Assembly (NCBI GenBank): GCA_037783545.1
Contig: JBBELK010000387.1
Coordinates: forward strand, 1,488,001 to 1,552,000
Direction of reading: 5' to 3'
Length of the DNA: 64,000 nt
From: Henricia sp. BOLD:AAB3569
Lineage: Eukaryota > Echinodermata > Asteroidea > Spinulosida > Echinasteridae
In this document: piece after piece, positions 58,121-64,000 of the stretch
Layout of the letters: the number at the start of each line of letters is the position of its first letter
Numbering within the stretch: position 1 is the first letter of the stretch
Program-made: the position numbers and the translations under genes
The notes under the pieces: model-generated
The model's database searches: none
What the model was told of the DNA's origin: nothing
The model's input: the letters and a program-made list of their open reading frames with translations, nothing else

Positions 58121-59220
58121 CATCGCCTGGTCCCATCAAGGAGCACTGGCCAAGTCTCCGTACGGCGACCACCAGCAGCAGCAAGCGGCCACCGAGACAG
58201 CAGACAGCGGCACCGAGATCTCCGGGAGTGAGTCTCAATCCAGTCCGGAAGAGCTTGATCAGAGTCCGGGATCTGAATCGCCTGATCCTCGCTCCGCTAG
58301 TGGCACCTCGTCGCATAACTCCCCAACTTCTTGGGTCTCATCACCTCACCACCAGGCCACCTCCAGTCAGCCCTGGTCACTAGCTGATCCTCGCTCCGCT
58401 AGTTGCAACTCGTCGCATAACTCCCCTACACCTTGTGTCTCATCACCTCACCACCAGGCCGCCACCTATCAGCCCTGGTCTCTAGCTGATCCTCGCTCGG
58501 CTAGTGGTACCTCGTCCCATCACTCCCCAACACACCAGGCCACCTCCATTCAGCCTCGCACCGTCTCCTCTCACAACGCTGCCGAGTTGTACCGCACAGC
58601 CTCAACTTGCCTGGCCGAGCCCTCCCAGCTTCTACAAAGCGAAGACGTGGAGGTGTTCTTCAATCATCTAGACCGTCAACCTTCGCACCACCACCAGGTG
58701 CTTCCTCAGCATCCCAACTTGCACCAATACAACCCCTCTATGATGTACCCTTCAGCCATGTCCAACCTGCCGAACGCCACGGCTGCCGGCATCCAACATT
58801 CCTACGATAACTTTCTGCATTCAGCGGGAAGCCCCGTCTACGTGCCTACAACCCGCCCGTCCGTGCTCTCCATGCCGCACACTCACTCCTCGCAGTATCT
58901 GCAACAGGCTACGCCGAGCGGATCGCCACAAGCCGCCATGCAAGCAGCAAACAACCACCAGGCCGCTGCTGCTGCCGTGTGGAGCCAGCAAACAGACGGT
59001 GGTTATACCTCCACCACGACCTCGCATCATCCATCTGTTGGTCAGCGGTTCGCATTCCCTCCTAGTCCACCGATCACGTCCCCGGCGGCTCGGCATGGTA
59101 GTACGGCACATAACGGTCTGGGTGCTTACTACGTCAGTTCTGAGATTGCTTCATGGTCTGCACCGTTCGATAGCTCAGTGGCTCTACATCCCAACATGAT
59201 CGCAAGACGACCAAGTCCAG
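58101..59220 (+). CDS. gatae: GATA4/5/6-class transcription factor, first coding exon (partial gene)
   Basis: The exon begins after an acceptor 'tatgtttctgcag' (ending 58021) with 79 bases of untranslated sequence, and ends at the donor gtaagg (59221), phase 1, after 373 codons. The N-terminal transactivation region shows the class signature AGSPVYVPTTR (near residue 244), WSQQTDGGYT, RFAFPPSPP (near 316) and ASWSAPFDSSVALHP (near 350), in the order seen in vertebrate GATA4/5/6. Residues 62-153 are a 34-residue tandem repeat (DPRSASGTSSHNSPT...). Elsewhere it is Q/H/S/A-rich, as expected for an activation domain. The start may be M1 (58101) or M3 (58107, better context). The two GATA zinc fingers must be on later exons beyond 64000. 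In echinoderms this class is an endomesoderm regulator (known biology). Class assignment is firm; the exact symbol is less so. Confidence 0.85.
58284..58559 (+). repeat. In-frame 102-bp tandem repeat within the GATA coding exon
   Basis: Units start with 'gatcctcgct' at 58284, 58386 and 58488, exactly 102 bp apart. The first two are full (34 residues) and the third is truncated to about 24. All are in frame, so repeat number can vary without breaking the protein. Confidence 0.9.
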
Positions 59221-59326
59221 GTAAGGCTTCCATCAATTTCAGACACTTCATTTATATCCGTCAAAATAGAATCGCATTGTCAGTTGCGGTACCCGCTGCT
59301 AAACGATTCGAACCGACTGCTCAACG

Positions 59327-59520
59327 CCGGCCAGCTCGGTGGTCGAGTGGTTAAAAGTCTGCCTAGTATGCAGGAGGTCGTGAGTTCGAGCCCCACCCGA
59401 GCACGCTATGAACTTTTTCTCAGTATCTCAGGGAAGCGCTAAGTATGCAGTTGCCTGTATTTAACCGCGTTACGTTGGGTATAGGGCAAAGCAAACTATA
59501 ATTAACATAGAACAAGTATT
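59327..59520 (+). repeat. tRNA-headed SINE, same family as 4610-5225
   Basis: Head: 'gctcggtggtcgagtggtta', anticodon stem 'ctgc-ctagtat-gcag' (7-base loop, nominal anticodon AGT), B-box 'gagttcgagcccc' and 'cccgagc' pairing with the start. The tail 'tcagggaagcgctaagtatg' matches the family. The head is tRNA-like enough to mislead a tRNA finder, but the tail identifies a SINE. Confidence 0.7.
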
Positions 59521-59611
59521 GTATTGCATTCCAGTTTAAAACGCCAATAGGGTTTTATATTTTCCGCAACTATCTCAACTATATTTTAGAAGATTCTGCC
59601 AACAAAATCAG

Positions 59612-59815
59612 CGGGGGTTTAGGTTGGTGTGGTATACATTCCTCGCCTTCCACCTCTGTGGCCCTGGTTGGAATCCCGTCCGGGTTCTCAGTTCATGCTT
59701 GATTTTGTGGGTTTCCCGTGTAGGCCTACATGACTGTGTACATGCGGGTTTTCCTTTCGCGTCTAAAACTGAGCATTTCTTTATCGTCTTCTCTTTACAG
59801 GTTTATTTATAAAAT
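59612..59815 (+). repeat. SINE, 'cacctctgtggccctggtt' family
   Basis: 'ccttccacctctgtggccct' + 'ggttggaatcccgtccgggt', then 'ttctcagttcatgcttgatt', 'ttttcctttcgcgtctaaaa' and an end matching 57670-57925. Confidence 0.7.
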
Positions 59816-60445
59816 GGGCGTTTATAAAAGAAAAAACGAATCCTTCTTTCAGTACAAGAAAGATATCATAAATGTTCATAATAAATATGTAATTTGTTGC
59901 GGCCAGTAAAAAAAACCGTCGATTACATTAAAATGTTTTTACGTAATCTTGAACGAGGTAAAATTTTAATAGGCCTATTCCGTGTATAAAAATGATATTA
60001 AAAGCAACATTTGACTTATTACAACATTAGTGTGGGTCAACGGCCTTTGCTTATACGAAAACCAATGAATGAATAAAGAGTGTCGGGTATTTAACAAGCT
60101 TTTTACAAAGTCATTGAACGGATCAATTTGCATGTGACTTTTTAATACCCAGTTTTATTGTCACTTTTACGATCCCATCCTGTCGCGCGCGGCCGACTAT
60201 AAAGCGCAATGGCCTATAGGGATTGGAGGAGGGCGGTGTCTTTTACGGCTTAAATTCTGCTTGGCTGGTGGTGTAAGGTTCTTAGCAAATTGATTTAATA
60301 CCCTTTTATGGCAGGTATTTGTCACTTAGTTCTCAGGATTAAATAGCTTAGCAAACGGCAATCCTAACATTGTTGACCCTTGTTGTAAACTAGTTTATTT
60401 ATTGAGAACCACTTTAATGGGCTTAACCCACGTGCTGAGGGCGGT

Positions 60446-60690
60446 CGGGTTGGCGTAGTAATTATTTGCCCGCCTTTCACCTCTGGCGTCCCGGGTTCGA
60501 ATCCGGTGCGTATATGTGGATTGGATTTGCAGTCCCTACTTGACCGCGTGGGGTTTTTCCTCCCACTTCTAAAACTGCAATTCCTTCTTCGTCATCTTAA
60601 GTTGATAATAAAGTATAGTTAAACCTAAACCGTATAGTTGATGGCGTTGATGTGATAAAGGGCCTTAGTTGCCGAAGATGCTATAAAAAT
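60446..60690 (+). repeat. SINE, best preserved member of the 46893 family
   Basis: The head has both boxes ('gggttggcgtagtaattatt', 'ccgggttcgaatccgg'). The body 'gtatatgtggattggatttg' and the tail 'aagttgataataaagtatag' are complete. Confidence 0.8.
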
Positions 60691-60994
60691 CAACAACAAC
60701 AAAATAGGCCTACTTGATCTATCCGTGGAATAAGAAACAAACACAGGCCTACCTGTATCCGTGTTCCATCCTTCGAATGTGACGTTACTATGTATCGTGT
60801 ATACATATCCTGGGACAAGTTGAAATTTTGCTAGTGATTTTGGTTTGACTGTTTAAAATCACCAGCTTTATACCCGATGGTCAACTGGAAAATAAAGAGA
60901 AAATGTTGCCATGAATACACGAAGTACTGTTCTCTCTGATGTATAATTACTACAATTTGAAAATAAGCACCCTTTTTTATAAACATATCTCATT

Positions 60995-61330
60995 GGGGCA
61001 CCATGGCCGATTGGTGTAGCGTGCTGAATCAAAGACTTTGGTAAATCCACAGGTCGTGGGTTCGAATCCCGTCCATGGTGCGTGTGCTCTTGGGCAAGGC
61101 ACTTTGCCATGAACTGCCTCTCTCAACCCAGGTGTATAAATGGGTACCATGCAGCATCATGCTGGGAAGGTAAACAGACTCGCTGTGTGGGAGGACTGGC
61201 GAACCCCACACAGCAAACTCGAAAGAGGAGTCTGGCCCCCTCGCTAATGAAAGAGAGACGGGCACTCCAGCTTGTAATTACAAGCACGACCCTTTACCTT
61301 ATTTCCATTGACCAAGTGTTCTAACGTTGT
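60995..61330 (+). repeat. tRNA-headed SINE with 'cttgggcaaggcacttt' body
   Basis: Head 'caccatggccgattggtgta', B-box 'gtgggttcgaatcccgtcca', paired ends 'ggcaccatgg'/'ccatggtgcg', then 'tcttgggcaaggcactttgc' and 'cccaggtgtataaatgggta'. The tail includes 'cttgtaattacaag', a palindrome. No A-rich tail. Confidence 0.8.
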
Positions 61331-63375
61331 TTCTTTCCTCCATGGTTCTAATAACCTTTTTCGGAATCCGGAATTTGATTATAAAATTCATCATTATCTG
61401 CAAAAGACACTGGGTCTTTCAATTCCTAAATACATGTAAATAATGTGACACGCTCTGCAAAAAAATGCCCTTATGTCGCGAATGCTAGGTCGAGTTTTCG
61501 CTCTAAAAACACAATGGAAATTCAAGGCTGTGCCCACATACTGCCTCAAAAGTGTGACGTCAGTTGCCAGTGTAATTGGGTCTAAACATTCGCTGATAAT
61601 CTGAAACGCCCATTGCTAAAGCGCAGGGAAACAGTTCACCGGTTCTATAGTGTAGAAACCCAGTAACCTTGACAACACACAGAGTATGATGTTTTTACTT
61701 GTTGTTTAGTACTTTATCTGTTTATATAAAATTATATATAATCTAAGCACGACTATCTTTCTGTCTGAAGATATCAGTGTTTCATAATATTGAGTAAGCG
61801 CAATGTTTCGACAAACCAAACACAATATTTCCACAGACTTTATTCGAAACTGGTAAATCTGGTGTTCGAAGACAATACATAGATAAAACGCGATACGAGC
61901 GATCTCCTATGAGTATGAATTTGTAATACTCCAAGGGCCGATGATAAAAATAATTTAATGACTGTTTTAGAAAAACGAAACTATAGTTTTTTGTTTGCAG
62001 TCAAAATCGATCAGAGTTAGCAAGTGGTACTAATGGCACTTGGTGCTGTAATGGAACAGTCGTATAGATGGATTTGATTATGGAATATTATATTGGCGCC
62101 GAGTAAGGGAAATATGTAATCATTAATGCCGATTGAATTCATTAGTATATATACGCATTTTGTTTTGCAAAATTTAGTTTTCGTTTTCTTTGTCGTGGTA
62201 ATTTTGCCGCGCAATTTTCGTTCTTTTGGTCGAGGAAAAATAATTTTCTGTGCTCTATACAGTAATTTCAAATTGCCAGAACGCGTGAGCCTCAGTGCTT
62301 TTTTTGTGACAACATTTGCAAATGAACATACGTGTGACGTAATACAATGGCTCAGCATCTGAAACGAGACTGCCTAATTTTAAATTTGTCAGGAATAATT
62401 TGTTATATTTTTACGACGGCGTGGCTTTCTAAATTTAGCCATAATGTTATGCATTTTTCTTATACATGTTGTAGGCTATCCATTTTTCTTGCCACGACAT
62501 GCATTCCGCACATTTAAACATACAATATACGTACACATCATTTTACGCTACAAGAGTATGCAAAGGAATGCTTCTATTTTCAAAACAGAAGTGGTGCTAT
62601 ATAGCCGTAATAAAACATTGTTAGACAAAAATTAATTTCCACATACATGTACCTATACATGTGACAATCAGCACTTAGTTCTTTTGTCATAAATTTCAAA
62701 AACGAATGCTGGTGCACAGGTAATATTACTTAGAGAGGTTTCGCACCGTCACGGATACCGATACGGATACGGATACGTCATGACTTTATGCGCTTCGTGT
62801 GACGCGTAACCGTAGTACACATGTTTTCATACGCGTGAATAACGGTTATCGGCTTCCATACGAGTAGCATAAAAACGGATACCGGTTATGCAGATTTTTC
62901 GCCTTTTCCGTGATAGATTAATAAGTTGTATGCATTTTGTTTCTTTTTTATGTATCTTCCGTGAATACAGATCGAAATTAATGAGTTATGCCCATGTGAA
63001 AGTGAGGAAAATCTGCTGAAAACAAAGCCAAGCGAAGAGCGGATTAAGCAGATACACGTATACGTACGTGTTGTTTCATGCTGCACTTTGAGTATAGATG
63101 TTTCTTCTCAACTCATCAAGTAAAATATTTGGTCATTGTATTATAATGGCCTTTAAAGCGCCGCCATTACACCAACGATTAAAGAGGGCCGAATAAAGGC
63201 CTAACCCCCTTTTAATCCGGATTAAAACTGTTTGCCTATAATAGCGTGACAAAATCCTTCTCATATGGAGGATAAAGTTCATTTTATCCGACCCAAAGTA
63301 TGTCTAATTCAAAGCTAATAGATCACCAAACCAGTTTTATTGTTTCTCTGGGAATTGGGTGACAAAATCGCGTCG

Positions 63376-63422
63376 GGGGGTCGGGGTCGGGGGTTAGGGG
63401 GGGGGGGGGGGGGGGGGAGGGG
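63376..63422. repeat. Poly-G run with G-quadruplex potential
   Basis: 'gggggg-tcgggg-tcgggggtta' then about 23 G. The preceding 'gggtgacaaaatc' matches the 32976-33330 foldback, so this is likely a remnant of the same repeat. Confidence 0.7.
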
Positions 63423-64000
63423 TGACTATAGAGGGGCGGTTCCGCGCGACCACGGCACATATAAAACCTTCAACAAACATGCGCACGGAGTCCTTGAAAG
63501 TAGGTGTATCCTTAGGTTTACACAGCGTGAACAATGCAAACTCTAGTTTTTTTGTTTTCTTCTTTTTTCTACCCCTCGATCTTCCCATTCGGTAGGCGTT
63601 GTTTACCATTGCCCCATTTTTTTTGTGGGACTAAAAATTTGAGTCAATAGTCTCACCTGAACCTCAGAGTAATTTATTATCCCTAAATCCTTTGGACAAG
63701 ACGGCCTCGTGTTGCCAAATTAACCCCTGTGTTCGTTGTTTGCTGGTCCAAATTCTACACCATTTTTTTTTCTCGGGAGTTCAATAGCTCCATGGTTCAA
63801 CAGACTAACTACCGGTACCCTGCTGGATGTGAAGTGTGGGATTTGAACGATGCTCACCAATTCAGAATTTAAAATCTTTTAGAAATTAGACTTTCATCGA
63901 GGATGTTGCACACTTTTGACATCACAAACCAATCTAAATTCAATATATTGGGTTAAAGATAGTTCAATTTGTTGGTATAATTAGTCTCAATTGGGAAAGT

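Larger units (their letters stand above)
59221..64000 (+). other. First part of the GATA intron
   Basis: No exon with zinc-finger signature (CxNC...LWRR) occurs before the window end. Contents are SINEs to 61330, then mostly unassigned AT-rich sequence. Around 62735-62880 there is a short run of 'cggatac' units ('gataccgatacggatacgga'). Confidence 0.6.

Noticed and set aside
58821-59111. Minus-strand and alternative-frame ORFs over the GATA exon
   Set aside because: Shadows of the GC-rich GATA coding exon. The plus-strand frame carries the family signatures.
59327-59405. Functional tRNA gene (nominal anticodon AGT)
   Set aside because: The acceptor stem is imperfect and the sequence continues into a SINE tail shared with 4610-5225.
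61000-61082. Functional tRNA gene
   Set aside because: Although the ends pair, the anticodon arm is poor and the sequence runs directly into a SINE body with the 'cttgggcaaggcact' block.

Overview
This is animal genomic DNA: AT-rich, with split genes, GT-AG introns full of short repeats, and no bacterial gene organisation. Recurrent 'taggcct' sequence, several tRNA-derived SINE families and the gene content suggest a marine invertebrate deuterostome. My best guess is an echinoderm, possibly a sea star. That assignment is an inference from style, not a sequence match.

Three genes are well supported. (1) Minus strand, 31895 down to 16754: a complete 15-exon sodium:solute symporter of the SLC5 family (616 codons, closest in feel to the SLC5A8/A12/A6/A5 branch). 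Every splice phase joins correctly. (2) Minus strand, 40363 down to 33476: a complete 5-exon receptor of 1134 codons. It has a signal peptide, two SRCR domains, a somatomedin-B-like domain, a long Cys-rich ectodomain, a family-B/methuselah-like seven-helix domain and a C-terminal T-R-L tail that fits a class I PDZ ligand. (3) Plus strand, 58101 to beyond the window: the first coding exon of a GATA4/5/6-class transcription factor (echinoderm gatae type). Its zinc-finger exons lie past 64000. A weaker fourth gene is on the minus strand (10164 down to 3503), where three candidate exons chain in frame and end in a membrane segment and a stop. A single candidate start exon is on the plus strand at 2327-2402.

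Layout: 1-10 kb is repeat-rich. It holds a hairpin tandem, a forkhead-palindrome tract, a 7-unit satellite, a 1.25 kb foldback and a 15-unit tRNA-derived array. 10-16.7 kb holds nested foldback elements. 16.7-32 kb is the transporter, with introns full of MITEs, SINEs and a dead LINE fragment. 33.4-40.4 kb is the receptor. 40.4-52.7 kb is gene-poor: MITE families, a 69-bp satellite and nested TTAA elements. 52.7-58 kb is the upstream region of the GATA gene, including three CCAAT boxes at 40-bp spacing. 59.2-64 kb is the first part of its intron, with SINEs.

The genes share no evident pathway. The most unusual items are the SRCR-SRCR-SMB-7TM receptor, the tRNA-derived array whose only complete B box is in its last unit, the GNRA-capped hairpin tandem, and several transposon insertions whose target duplications or empty sites can be read directly.
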